NCBI RefSeq assembly: GCF_001659685.2
Contig: NZ_LXYE02000020.1
Coordinates: 1 to 64,000 of the forward strand
DNA from: Labilibacter marinus
GTDB taxonomy: Bacteria; Bacteroidota; Bacteroidia; Bacteroidales; Marinilabiliaceae
Length of the DNA stretch: 64,000 nt
Direction of reading: 5' to 3'
Shown: positions 45,421 through 55,100 of the stretch, one piece after another
How the letters are laid out: each line of letters starts with the position of its first letter
How positions within the stretch are numbered: position 1 is the stretch's first letter
The notes under the pieces: generated by a model
What the model was told of the DNA's origin: nothing
The model's database searches: none
Seen by the model: only the letters and a program-made list of their open reading frames with translations
Program-made: the position numbers and the translations under genes

Positions 45421-45864
45421 TTAATTCCAAATATATAAGGTGCCGCTTCTAACTTCTGCTTGATATTTATAAAGCGAATGTTTAGATGGCCCTTTTAAAA
45501 GCCCTCCATATTCATTGGCAATGGCAAAGGTAGAACCACAAGTTGGACAAATACAGTTGATACCATCCTTTTCAAGTTCTACCAAACTACTCATTTTTTT
45601 TTCGTGCGGGCACATCAAATCAAACACATAGTATTCCTCAGGAGTCAACATAAAAATAGCTACCCCTGAATTTCCGATAGTTTGAAAATGCGAGTCGCGA
45701 TAAACCGTAAAAGGATTTTTTTGATTGTATAAAGGGTCTGTAGCAATATTATTAATTTGTGCTGTAAATCTATGCGTAGGAATTATTTCCTCATAATCTT
45801 TACTACATGAAATAGATATTAATAAAATGCTAAAGATATTGATTAATAGTAATTTGTACTTCAT
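45421..45864 (-). CDS. Rieske-like lipoprotein with CxH...CxxC ligand pattern
   Basis: The product has 147 residues from the ATG at 45864. A lipoprotein signal peptide ends in the lipobox ISISC (Cys20). The Rieske-like domain has Cys85-Pro-His87 and Cys106-Pro-Thr-Cys109-Gly-Ser; the fourth position is Cys where classical Rieske proteins have His. A further Cys104 lies next to it. The fold call comes from CPH and the CPTCGS/G-P-S-loop (GLLKGPSKHSLYKY). It would be anchored in the periplasm or outer membrane, possibly with a [2Fe-2S] cluster of three Cys and one His; the electron partner is unknown. It stands alone. Confidence 0.72.
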   Translation of the reverse strand: MKYKLLLINIFSILLISISCSKDYEEIIPTHRFTAQINNIATDPLYNQKNPFTVYRDSHFQTIGNSGVAIFMLTPEEYYVFDLMCPHEKKMSSLVELEKDGINCICPTCGSTFAIANEYGGLLKGPSKHSLYKYQAEVRSGTLYIWN

Positions 45865-45995
45865 CATTAATATTGATTTTGGTTGCAAAAATATTAAAAT
45901 AATTACAGCATTTACTTGTTCTAAAAAAAAAGGACAAGCCTTGTAAATATATGAACAGATATTTTTATAACTTTATTGTTGCAAAAATAAGTTAT

Positions 45996-46418
45996 ATGGA
46001 AGATTTCGGAGATTTATTATACATTGTATTTGCCATTATTGGTGTGGTGTATAGCATCATAAAAAAGAACAATAAAAAAGCGAAGGAATCAACGCCTCCT
46101 ATTGCTCCTATTGAGGATGAAGAGGAAGATTATTCTGGTGACGGTATTCCTAGTTTTGACCAAATATTTGGTAGAACTGAGGCACCCAAGCCTGCTGTTG
46201 TGCCAGAGCAAAAGGTGGTGCAACCAGCGGATAATTCGGTGCAAGCTAAAAAGAAACAGCTAGAAGATAATATTCATCGATTTAAAAGCGCTAAAGCTAA
46301 AAGTAAGCTTAAAACTGAAGAATCAGAGGAAGAAATCATTGAGCATGAGACAGGTTACAACTTTAACTTGAGGCAAGCCGTTATCTACTCCGAAGTACTT
46401 AAGCGTCCTGAATTTTAA
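45996..46418 (+). CDS. Small membrane-anchored protein, function unknown
   Basis: The product has 140 residues. One N-terminal membrane helix (DLLYIVFAIIGVVYSIIKK) is followed by a charged, low-complexity cytoplasmic part with EDEEEDYSGDG, a QAKKKQLEDNIHRFKSAKAK helix and a C-terminal NFNLRQAVIYSEVLKRPEF block that is common at the end of similar Bacteroidota proteins. The ATG at 45996 is preferred over an upstream ATG because it gives the expected short N-terminus. I do not know a function. It precedes greA but has a separate promoter downstream. Confidence 0.7.
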   Translation: MEDFGDLLYIVFAIIGVVYSIIKKNNKKAKESTPPIAPIEDEEEDYSGDGIPSFDQIFGRTEAPKPAVVPEQKVVQPADNSVQAKKKQLEDNIHRFKSAKAKSKLKTEESEEEIIEHETGYNFNLRQAVIYSEVLKRPEF

Positions 46419-46452
46419 GCAAAGGGTCATTTCAATTTTCGCACATAATTTA

Positions 46453-46460
46453 TATATTTG
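46453..46460 (+). promoter_or_regulatory. Bacteroidota -7 box TATATTTG for greA
   Basis: This is an exact TAnnTTTG match 69 bp upstream of the greA ATG. Confidence 0.65.
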
Positions 46461-46528
46461 CACTGAAGAGTTTCGGATTCCGGGATTCTTTATTTTTTTT
46501 ATATAGTATTCATAAAAGAGGAAGACAG

Positions 46529-47002
46529 ATGTCAAACGTAAGTTATCTTACCGGAGAGGGTTTGAAAAAACTAAAAGAAGAACTTCACCAATTAGAGTCG
46601 GTAGAAAGACCAAGTATATCGGCACAGATAGGAGAAGCAAGAGATAAAGGAGATTTATCGGAGAATGCAGAGTATGATGCTGCTAAAGAAGCGCAAGGAT
46701 TGTTAGAAATGAAAATTTCGCAGATTAAAACAATTTTAGCTAATTCACGAATTATAGATGAATCAAAAATAGATACTTCAAAAGTACAGTTATTGAATAA
46801 GGTTAAAATTAAAAACCTAAAGAATAATGCTGAGATGACCTATACTTTGGTTCCAGAAAGTGAAGCCAATTTAAAGGAGGGAAAACTTTCCATCTCAACA
46901 CCTATAGCCAAAGGTTTATTAGGAAAAGTAGTTGGAGATCATGCCGAGATTCAAGTGCCTTCTGGCTTAATGACTTTTGAAATTGTAGAAATATCTATCT
47001 AA
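46529..47002 (+). CDS. greA: Transcription elongation factor GreA
   Basis: GreA enters the RNA polymerase secondary channel and stimulates cleavage of backtracked transcripts. The 157 residues match the family length. The N-terminal coiled coil starts YLTGEGLKKLKEELHQLE and carries the tip DKGDLSENAEYDAAKEAQG with the acidic residues that act at the polymerase active site. The C-terminal FKBP-like domain ends SPIAKGLLGKVVGD-like (here STPIAKGLLGKVVGDHAEIQVPSG). The HIT gene follows by 12 bp and is probably cotranscribed. Confidence 0.96.
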   Translation: MSNVSYLTGEGLKKLKEELHQLESVERPSISAQIGEARDKGDLSENAEYDAAKEAQGLLEMKISQIKTILANSRIIDESKIDTSKVQLLNKVKIKNLKNNAEMTYTLVPESEANLKEGKLSISTPIAKGLLGKVVGDHAEIQVPSGLMTFEIVEISI

Positions 47003-47014
47003 AACAATTGTACG

Positions 47015-47407
47015 ATGTCAACCATCTTTTCAAAAATAATAAAAGGAGAAATACCTTGTTATAAAATTGCAGAGGACGATAATTACTTTGCATTTTTAGA
47101 TATTAATCCACTACAGGAAGGTCATACTTTAGTTATTCCTAAAGTAGAGGTTGATTATATTTTTGATTTAGAAGATAATACATTGGCAGGATTACATGTG
47201 TTCTCTAAAAAGGTAGCACAGGCTTTAGATAAAGCTTTTGATTGCAAAAGAATTGGAGTAGCTGTTTTAGGACTTGAAGTTCCGCATGCCCATGTTCACT
47301 TAGTTCCTCTTCAGGGTGAAAATGACATTAACTTCGCAAAACCAAAACTGCAGCTTTCTTCAGAAGAATTTAAAGCTATAGCTGATAAGATTAAAAAGCA
47401 TCTCTAA
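47015..47407 (+). CDS. HIT family nucleotide-binding protein
   Basis: The product has 130 residues. The histidine triad HAHVHLVP is near residue 90, and the N-terminus FSKIIKGEIPCYKIAEDDNYFAFLDINPLQEGH is typical of Hint-branch hydrolases that split adenosine phosphoramidates and related nucleotides. Physiological substrate unknown. It directly follows greA, an arrangement common in Bacteroidota, and ends before a strong terminator. Confidence 0.93.
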   Translation: MSTIFSKIIKGEIPCYKIAEDDNYFAFLDINPLQEGHTLVIPKVEVDYIFDLEDNTLAGLHVFSKKVAQALDKAFDCKRIGVAVLGLEVPHAHVHLVPLQGENDINFAKPKLQLSSEEFKAIADKIKKHL

Positions 47408-47433
47408 ATAATATAGAGAATAAGATAAGTTAG

Positions 47434-47466
47434 AGCTGGATGCAGAAATGTATCCAGCTTTTTTTA
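47434..47466 (+). terminator. Rho-independent terminator after greA-HIT
   Basis: AGCTGGAT (47434-47441) pairs with ATCCAGCT (47452-47459), followed by seven Ts. Confidence 0.85.
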
Positions 47467-48018
47467 TATAAAATCGTCTTCTTCGTCCGAAGAATCTTCA
47501 AGATATAGGTCTATTAAGCCTTCAGGCAAATTTACTTCTATCTTTTTACCCGCTTCTTCTACCGAAGTAATAAAATCAGGATTAATAGGCATCAATATTT
47601 CCTGGCCTTCATGCTTAATCACAAACAATGGATTGTTGGTTATTTCTTGCACTTCAACTATTTCACCAATATCACCCTTTGTGGCGTCAGTTACCTTAAA
47701 ACCAACAAATGCTCCGCTAGGCATATGCTCATCATCCTCTTCAAAGGTAATTTCGGCATGTGCTTGACAACCTGATAATTCTTTCGCTTTATTTTCGCTT
47801 TCTACGGTTTCTAGCTTAACCAAAATACTCTTGGAGCCTTTTACTCTATATGATTCTACAAAAAATGGTACTAGCCCATTATCAATATCTAATAGCAAAA
47901 ACTCAAGATCTAAGTCCTCAGCGTAAATACCATCAGATAATGTTAAAGCTAATTCGCCTTTCACACCATGGGGTTTCTGAATAAAACCTATTTGGGTAGT
48001 ATCTTCTTTTATAATCAT
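47464..48018 (-). CDS. rimM: 16S rRNA processing protein RimM
   Basis: RimM binds ribosomal protein S19 and helps maturation of the 30S head domain. The 184 residues show the N-terminal RimM domain (IGFIQKPHGVKGELALTL) and the C-terminal PRC barrel (AFVGFKVTDATKGDIGEIVEV, then LMPINPDFI). An acidic tail DSSDEEDD ends the protein. It follows rpsP on the same strand, the usual order, but with a hairpin terminator between them. Confidence 0.93.
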   Translation of the reverse strand: MIIKEDTTQIGFIQKPHGVKGELALTLSDGIYAEDLDLEFLLLDIDNGLVPFFVESYRVKGSKSILVKLETVESENKAKELSGCQAHAEITFEEDDEHMPSGAFVGFKVTDATKGDIGEIVEVQEITNNPLFVIKHEGQEILMPINPDFITSVEEAGKKIEVNLPEGLIDLYLEDSSDEEDDFI

Positions 48019-48060
48019 ACCTATATTTTAAATCGGTGTAAAAGTAGGTAAATGTAAGGC

Positions 48061-48090
48061 ATAAAAAAACCCTCACGTAAAATGAGGGTT
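48061..48090 (-). terminator. Intercistronic terminator or attenuator between rpsP and rimM
   Basis: On the minus strand AACCCTCA pairs with TGAGGGTT and a run of seven Ts follows. It would end or reduce transcription after rpsP, giving less rimM. Confidence 0.75.
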
Positions 48091-48122
48091 CACATTTATC
48101 AAAGATAAATAAGCTCTTATAA

Positions 48123-48671
48123 TTATTCTGCAGCTGGTTCTTCAGCAGCAGCTTCACCTTCACTAGCTTCTTCAACAGCAGGAGCATTTGCAGCTTCAGC
48201 TTCAGCAGCTAATTCAGATTTTTTCTTAGCGATAGCCTCAGCTCTTTCGCTGTTAATTTTAGCTTCACGTTCTAATTGCTCTTTAGCTTCGTCAGCAGCT
48301 TTTCCTGCTAATCCATCCACTTTAGATTGAACTTTAGCTTCTTTGTCAGTTAACCAAGCTTGGAATCTCTTCTCAGCTTCAGCCTCATCAAAAGCGCCTT
48401 TTTTAACACCGTCTAATAAGTGTTTTTTCATCATTACACCTCTGTAAGACAAAATCGCTCTTGCTGTATCTGTTGGTTGAGCTCCGTCAGTTAACCATGT
48501 TAAGGCTTTGTCGAAGTTCAAATCAATAGTAGCAGGATTTGTATTTGGATTATAAGATCCAATACGCTCAATGTACTTACCATCACGTGGTGATCTACTG
48601 TCGGCTACCACAATGTGATAGAATGCGTTTCTTTTACGACCGTGTCTTGCTAGTCTAATTTTTACTGGCAT
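48123..48671 (-). CDS. rpsP: 30S ribosomal protein S16
   Basis: S16 binds 16S rRNA early in small-subunit assembly. The N-terminal 80 residues are canonical ([41 protein letters not shown]). The full 182 residues include an extra C-terminal tail of about 95 residues, rich in Ala and Glu, seen in Bacteroidota S16. The ATG at 48671 is chosen over one 57 bp upstream because the promoter -7 box at 48726-48733 puts the transcript start after that upstream codon. Confidence 0.95.
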   Translation of the reverse strand: MPVKIRLARHGRKRNAFYHIVVADSRSPRDGKYIERIGSYNPNTNPATIDLNFDKALTWLTDGAQPTDTARAILSYRGVMMKKHLLDGVKKGAFDEAEAEKRFQAWLTDKEAKVQSKVDGLAGKAADEAKEQLEREAKINSERAEAIAKKKSELAAEAEAANAPAVEEASEGEAAAEEPAAE

Positions 48672-48725
48672 GTCTTTTAATTTTATTTGTTTTACAAATG
48701 TTGCAAAAACTCTGTTTTGCGGGTG

Positions 48726-48733
48726 CAAAGGTA
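48726..48733 (-). promoter_or_regulatory. Bacteroidota -7 box TACCTTTG for rpsP
   Basis: It reads TACCTTTG on the minus strand, 55 bp before the rpsP ATG. Confidence 0.65.
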
Positions 48734-48827
48734 AGTAATATTTTTAAAACACCATCTTTTTGATTAAATATTAACTACTTAGTGATTGAATACGAATAAC
48801 CAAATGCTAAGTACTAACAACTCACTC

Positions 48828-51800
48828 TTACCATCCCGATAGGATATTTATGCCAAAGTTACCACTATGCATTTTACTTTGATGGATAGGGAAAGCACAG
48901 TATGGCTCAATAATAATAGCTCCTAATAAATTTATGCGAAGCGCTGCACCAGTACTCATCACAGGTATTCTTTTATTAACCTGTTGTGTACTAAAACTCC
49001 AAACAGGATTTGAAGTATTGTCCCATGCTAAACCGGCGTCGTAGAATAAAGCCAACTCCGAAAACAGAAAGCTCGACTTAAACCACCCATATTTCCTTGG
49101 ACCTGAAAAAGGAATGCGCATCTCAAAGTTTGATACCATTACTTTAGAGCCTAAAAGTTGATTCGACGATATCTTCCCTTCCGCTTCGCTACCATAAAAA
49201 CTACCCGACTCGTATCCTCTAACATACCATGGGTATCCTATAAAGATATCCAATAACTTACTGCTGTCGCTGCCTTTACCGTACCTGCCAAAATGATAAA
49301 AACGGAAAGCAAAAGTATAAGGCTTCACTCTAAAATATTTACGATAATCCAAGGTAAAGGTATTCATATTAACACCATGCAAGTATCGCTCATAACCAAA
49401 CCTAATTCTTTTTCCCTCGATAGGCGATGCTAGTCCAAATTTAGAATTATCAATAACATAAGCCACATCAATAATTCCAACAGCAAAAGGCGATGGAGAA
49501 TCCACTACTTGCTTTTTTTGAGAGTTCGTACTATAAAAAGAATTTGGGTCTTCAATGCGCTCGGTTCTATAACTATAATGGGCTGCAGAAACACCCGCCT
49601 CAATGCGGTGCGCTTTATTAAAAGGGTAATATCCAAAAAAACTGAGTTTATCTACAAACGTACGTTGAAACATATAAACCAGCTCATCATCACCTGTAGA
49701 AGAATTTGTATGGTTCGAATAATATCCAGTTCGATATGGAATATGCGATAAGCTGGTTCCCAATTTAATAGGCCTTTTCTGATTCACATAGGCCACTTGC
49801 CCTCCAAAATCATAAATTTCGCCATTAATACTCAAACCCGTGTATAATACATGCTCGCTTAATATGTCGCTAAAACGAGCTTCAACACTACCTGCCATTC
49901 CGGTACCATAACGGCCAGCCATTACTCCCACAGAGGTATTTCCAATGTAATCTAACTTAAACTTCGATTTAATGGGCTCTTGATAAAAACTATCTGCCTC
50001 TACTTTATGATTCATCTTATTCACCAATAAGTTAGCATCTACACCTGAAGGAAATTTAGAATAAGGCATTAAACGCGAAGCATAAAAATTAGCTTGCCTA
50101 GTATTAACCTGAATAGCTGTTTTTTCTATCTGAGCTAAATCTGTTTTAACAATGGAGAATTTTCCCTCAGATAACATATTGTAATACAGGTTTCTTCCTG
50201 AGATAGATAGAGCTGGAGAAAACTTTGTCATGCCTGTAATACCTGTAGGATATTGTGTTAACTGCTGAAGGTTTTCCGATTTTTCATGGAGCAGGTATAA
50301 ATTACGCATTCCATCTCTATCCGAAAGAAAATATATTTTGCCATCGTCTTGAGCAACTACAGGATTTAAGTTTTGCGCTCCATCAAATGTGGTATATACT
50401 TTCTTCTTCCCTGTTTTAACCTTAACAGAAGCAATGTTGTATTGCGTTCTGTTCTCGGCCTTTTGCGATGGCGAAGACTCATCTGTGACATAAAACACTT
50501 GGGTGCTCTGCGCATTCCAGCTAGGCTGAATATTACATCTTATATCCTGGGTAATATTTTCAATTTTCTGAGTACTGAAATAATATAAATACAAATCAGA
50601 TATTCCACTATTTAGGCCTGTAAAAACAATCTTTTCTCCATCGGGAGACCATGCTGGATATCCAATGCCCTCCACCTCATCAAAAGTAATAGCATCCGAA
50701 ATATCTCCACTCTCCGTATCAAAAATTACTAACGAGCTTTTTCCTTTTACATAGGCTACATACGCAAAATGTCGATTATCTGGCGACCATGTTCCAGCAG
50801 TTTCTAAAAAGCTAATGGCATCTATTTCATCACTAAAAGTAGAAGAATATAATGTATTGATGACATCGCCTGTGTTAGCATCGGCCAAATAAAGATCTAG
50901 ACTAAACAAATCTCTTTCGGATAAGAAAACAAGCTTTTCTCCATCCGGACTAACCGAAGGTGCTAAGTTGTAATTTCCACTATTTTTAGGCGATATTACT
51001 GTTTCTCCATACACCGAAAAAGTAGAGTCATTAATGTTTTCCATTAAATGAGATTCGAGCTTATCCTTCCATAAAACCGATAAAGAATCCATCGACATCA
51101 TAAAAACATCGCTTATGGCTTGCTCCACCCCTTTATTAGCTGTTTCGAGCATTAAATGCTGAATATAATGCTCCCCATGTTCGTGAGCTATATAACTCCA
51201 AAAAGCATGTCCATATCTGTAAGGAGAGTAACCATAATTAACGGTCATTTCTTTTAAAGTTGGGAAGGCGTCATTTATCAAAGCATCACGCATCCAAAGT
51301 GCTGTATGACTATCTGTATTTCCTATAGAGAGATATTCGGCCATTCCTTCAATCATCCAAAGCGGTATATTTTGAATGGCAGATAAACCATAGGCCGATT
51401 TATTTTGAATAATATGATATTGAAAAGCATGCACCATTTCGTGCCCTAGCACATGGTCCGTTTGATGAGAAGAAAAGTTAACGGGCATCACAACCCTTCT
51501 TTTTATTCCCTCAGTAACACCACCAGTACCTACACTAATTTTGCCACTAATAACAGATGTTTGTTGAAAATCGGCATGGTTACTATAAATAAGTAATGGA
51601 TTCTTGAGTTTAAAGGTATCTAAAAAAACTCCCTGATGATATTTGTACCATTTTTCGCTTTGATTAGCCAAAGCCTTCACCAAGCTATCCGACTTAAAAT
51701 AGTGATACAGTTCGAAATGGGGTGTTTTATACAGCTGAAATTCAAACTGTTTATATTGCGGTTTGTTTTGGCCAAAATACTGAGCAGAAGCAATGGATGG

Positions 51801-51854
51801 TGCAAAAAACTGCATCCATACAAAAAGTATCTTTATTACATTTCTCCAGCCCAT
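48828..51854 (-). CDS. Gluzincin / TolB-like propeller / outer-membrane barrel fusion protein
   Basis: The product has 1008 residues. A signal peptide (MGWRNVIKILFVWMQFFAPSIASA) is followed by a zinc-peptidase-like domain with HEMVH (138-142) and a downstream EGMAEYLS supplying a possible third ligand. The middle has TolB-type WD40-like strands (APSVSPDGEKLVFLSERD, PAWSPDGEKIVFTG, YFLSDRDGMRNLYLL). The C-terminal 330 residues resemble a BamA/Omp85-type surface-antigen barrel (RGYESGSFYGSEAEG, and a last strand with NFGINILSGW). The ATG at 51854 starts the signal peptide. It is likely an outer membrane protein with a periplasmic or surface peptidase-like domain; substrate unknown. Confidence 0.78.
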   Translation of the reverse strand: MGWRNVIKILFVWMQFFAPSIASAQYFGQNKPQYKQFEFQLYKTPHFELYHYFKSDSLVKALANQSEKWYKYHQGVFLDTFKLKNPLLIYSNHADFQQTSVISGKISVGTGGVTEGIKRRVVMPVNFSSHQTDHVLGHEMVHAFQYHIIQNKSAYGLSAIQNIPLWMIEGMAEYLSIGNTDSHTALWMRDALINDAFPTLKEMTVNYGYSPYRYGHAFWSYIAHEHGEHYIQHLMLETANKGVEQAISDVFMMSMDSLSVLWKDKLESHLMENINDSTFSVYGETVISPKNSGNYNLAPSVSPDGEKLVFLSERDLFSLDLYLADANTGDVINTLYSSTFSDEIDAISFLETAGTWSPDNRHFAYVAYVKGKSSLVIFDTESGDISDAITFDEVEGIGYPAWSPDGEKIVFTGLNSGISDLYLYYFSTQKIENITQDIRCNIQPSWNAQSTQVFYVTDESSPSQKAENRTQYNIASVKVKTGKKKVYTTFDGAQNLNPVVAQDDGKIYFLSDRDGMRNLYLLHEKSENLQQLTQYPTGITGMTKFSPALSISGRNLYYNMLSEGKFSIVKTDLAQIEKTAIQVNTRQANFYASRLMPYSKFPSGVDANLLVNKMNHKVEADSFYQEPIKSKFKLDYIGNTSVGVMAGRYGTGMAGSVEARFSDILSEHVLYTGLSINGEIYDFGGQVAYVNQKRPIKLGTSLSHIPYRTGYYSNHTNSSTGDDELVYMFQRTFVDKLSFFGYYPFNKAHRIEAGVSAAHYSYRTERIEDPNSFYSTNSQKKQVVDSPSPFAVGIIDVAYVIDNSKFGLASPIEGKRIRFGYERYLHGVNMNTFTLDYRKYFRVKPYTFAFRFYHFGRYGKGSDSSKLLDIFIGYPWYVRGYESGSFYGSEAEGKISSNQLLGSKVMVSNFEMRIPFSGPRKYGWFKSSFLFSELALFYDAGLAWDNTSNPVWSFSTQQVNKRIPVMSTGAALRINLLGAIIIEPYCAFPIHQSKMHSGNFGINILSGW

Positions 51855-52063
51855 TCCCGTTCCAATAATTAGCCTTTTGTAAGTTACAACCAGAATGGCG
51901 TATACGCAAGAAATTAACATTGGTTTGTTCGTGTTTAAAATAATAATTCTATTGAATTCAGGACATCAATTCCCTAATTAAAGCCATATCAATACAATAA
52001 GATTTAATAAGGTCTTCTTTGATGAAAAACACCACTAATCTCATTCAAAAAATTAACTTTGTA

Positions 52064-52071
52064 AGTCGCCA
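52064..52071 (+). promoter_or_regulatory. Bacteroidota -7 box TAACTTTG for dnaE
   Basis: This is an exact TAnnTTTG match 39 bp upstream of the dnaE ATG. Confidence 0.6.
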
Positions 52072-52109
52072 AAAAGGCTGAACAATAGACGATAAAGAAC
52101 TGATATAGA

Positions 52110-55100
52110 ATGTTTTTAATATTTGATACTGAAACCACTGGGTTACCAAAAAAATGGAACGCTCCTTTAACCGACACAGATAACTGGCCAAGAATGGTTC
52201 AGTTGGCCTGGCAATGTCACGACATTGAGGGTAATTTCCTTTTTGCAAAAAACCATGTTATTACACCCGATGGATATACTATACCTGACGATGTTGTAGC
52301 AGTGCACGGTATCACCACAGAAATTGCCCACGAAAAAGGTATTCCCTTAAAAGATGCTTTGGATGATTTTATGGCTGATGTGGCCAAGAGTAAGTTTATC
52401 ATTGGGCACAATGTTAATTTCGATATCAATATTGTAGGTTGCGAATTATATCGCTCCGAAATGGATGAACAAGCACTGGTAAATGCACCCATGCTTGATA
52501 CCATGACGGGAAGTAAGGAGTTTTGTGCCCTCACTAGAGGAGGGAAACTTAAAAACCCTACCCTTACCGAACTTCATATCAAACTCTTTACAGTTCCGTT
52601 TGAAGAAGCCCATAATGCAGCGGCCGATGTTGAAGCAACTTCGCGTTGTTTTCTCGAATTAGTTCGTGTTGGAGCGCTGTCGTTGCAGATGCTTCAAATG
52701 ACAGAAGCTGAACTGGAAGCTTTTAAGAAAGCGAACCCCAGTGAGATTCAACTGGTAGGAATCGAATATGAATCTTTTAAGGTAAATGTTTTTGAAGATA
52801 TTTCTTTAGAAGAAGAAGAACGTATCATTCAAGAAGCAGCTAAAAATGCGGAGATATTACCCTTTGTTCATTTACACGTACACACCCAATATTCTATTCT
52901 TGATGGAGCCAATAAAACAGGCGCTATTGCTGCCAAGGCAAAGGAAGACGGACAGCCCGCTGTGGCTATTACCGACCATGGTGGTATGTTTGGGGTTAAA
53001 GAGTTTCATGTTTCGTGTAAAAAGAACGATGTTAAACCCATTATTGGTGTTGAGGCTTATGTGGCTCCACGTGGGCATTTGAGTAAAGAAGGCAAAACCG
53101 ATTCATCGGGACACCATATTATATTATTGGCTAAAAACTATACGGGTTATCAAACGCTATTAAAGCTAACCTCTATAGCGCATACCGATGGTTTTTATTA
53201 CAAGCCACGCATTGACAAGGAGTTACTTGAAAAATATAACGAAGGATTAATTGTTACCAGTGCATGTTTGGGAGGTGAAGTGGCCCAACATATTATGCAA
53301 GGTAATTTAGATAAAGCGAAAGAAGCTATACTTTGGTTTAAAGATGTGTTTGGTGAAGATTATTATCTGGAGCTGATGCGCCATATTAATGACGACCCAA
53401 TTTTAAGACGCGACACTTGGCAAAACCAGGCCAAGGTAAATCGTATTTTAGTTCGTTTGGGAAAAGAGTTAGGCGTAAAAGTGGTCGCAACCAACGATTC
53501 GCATTTTACCAATGAGGAGGATGCGGAGGCACATGATATGTTGGTTTGCTTAAGTACAGGTAGAGATTATACCGACCCAACACGAATGCGTTATTCTAAA
53601 CAGGAATGGTTTAAAACCTGTGAGGAGATGAGTATGCTCTTTGCAGATATTCCAGAAGCTTTACACAGCACCATGGAAATCTGTGATAAGGTTGAGTTCT
53701 TTGAATTAGATAGTGACCCTATTATGCCTCCTTTCGATATTCCTGAGGACTTTGGAACTTTTGAAAGCTATTGCGAAAAATATGATGAAGCTGCACTAAT
53801 AGAAGAATTTACAGAGGCTTCTTTTAAACGCTTGGGCGGATATGAAAAAGTCGTTCAAATTAAGTTGGAAGCCGATTACCTAGAGCATCTTACTTACGAG
53901 GGAGCAAAATTTAGGTACCCTGATGATTTTACTGATGATAAGAGAGAGCGTATAGAATTTGAGCTCAACACCATTAAAACCATGGGATTCCCTGGTTACT
54001 TCTTAATTACCCAGGATTTTATTAACTGGGCTAAGGATAATGGTGTACTTGTAGGGCCTGGAAGGGGTTCGGCTGCTGGTGCTGCCGTAGCATACTGCAT
54101 TAAAATTACCGATGTAGACCCCATTAAATACGATTTGCTTTTTGAGCGTTTCTTAAATCCCGACCGTATCTCCATGCCCGATGTGGATATCGATTTTGAT
54201 GACGATGGACGACAACGCGTTCTGGATTATGTAACCGATAAATATGGACAGGATAAAGTAGCCCACATTTGTACATTTGGTACTATGGCAACCAAAAGTT
54301 CCATTAAAGATGTTGCTCGTGTACTAAATTTAGAACTTTCGGAGGCAAACCGTTTGGCTAAAATGGTGCCAGAAGCGCCTAAGATGAGTTTTAAGAAGGC
54401 ATACAAAGAAGTGCCAGAATTGGAGCTTGAAAAAGAATCGTCTAATGCATTGATTGCAGAAACACTTAAGTTCGCAGAGCAATTGGAAGGTGCAGTGCGA
54501 CAAACCGGTGTACATGCTTGTGGTGTATTAATCGGTAAAAACCCATTAGTAGAGCACTTGCCAGTAATGCCTACCAAAGGAGAAGAATTACTGACCACGC
54601 AATATGATGGACGATTTGTAGAAGATATTGGCCTGCTAAAAATGGACTTTCTAGGATTGAAAACCCTTTCCATCTTTAAAGAAGTATTGGATAATGTAAA
54701 GCTTTCCAAAGGTATTGATATCGATTTGGCCAAGATATCATTGGAAGATGAAAAAACCTTCCAACTTTTTGGTAATGGTGAAACAACGGCTGTTTTCCAG
54801 TTTGAATCCCCAGGTATGAAAAAACACCTGAGAGGATTGCAGCCTAACCGTTTCGAAGACCTTGTGGCCATGAATGCCTTGTATCGTCCAGGTCCGATGG
54901 AATATATCCCATCATTTATCGAACGTAAGCACGGACGAGAAGAAATTATATATGACCACCCTCTGATGGAACCCTACCTGAAAGATACCTACGGAATTAC
55001 GGTATATCAGGAGCAGGTGATGCTTCAATCTAGGGCACTGGGTGGTTTTACTCGTGGAGATTCCGATTCACTGCGTAAGGCAATGGGTAAAAAAATCATT

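Noticed and set aside
54227-54871. Antisense frame of 214 codons within dnaE
   Set aside because: It lies entirely inside a strongly conserved coding gene on the other strand and resembles no protein.
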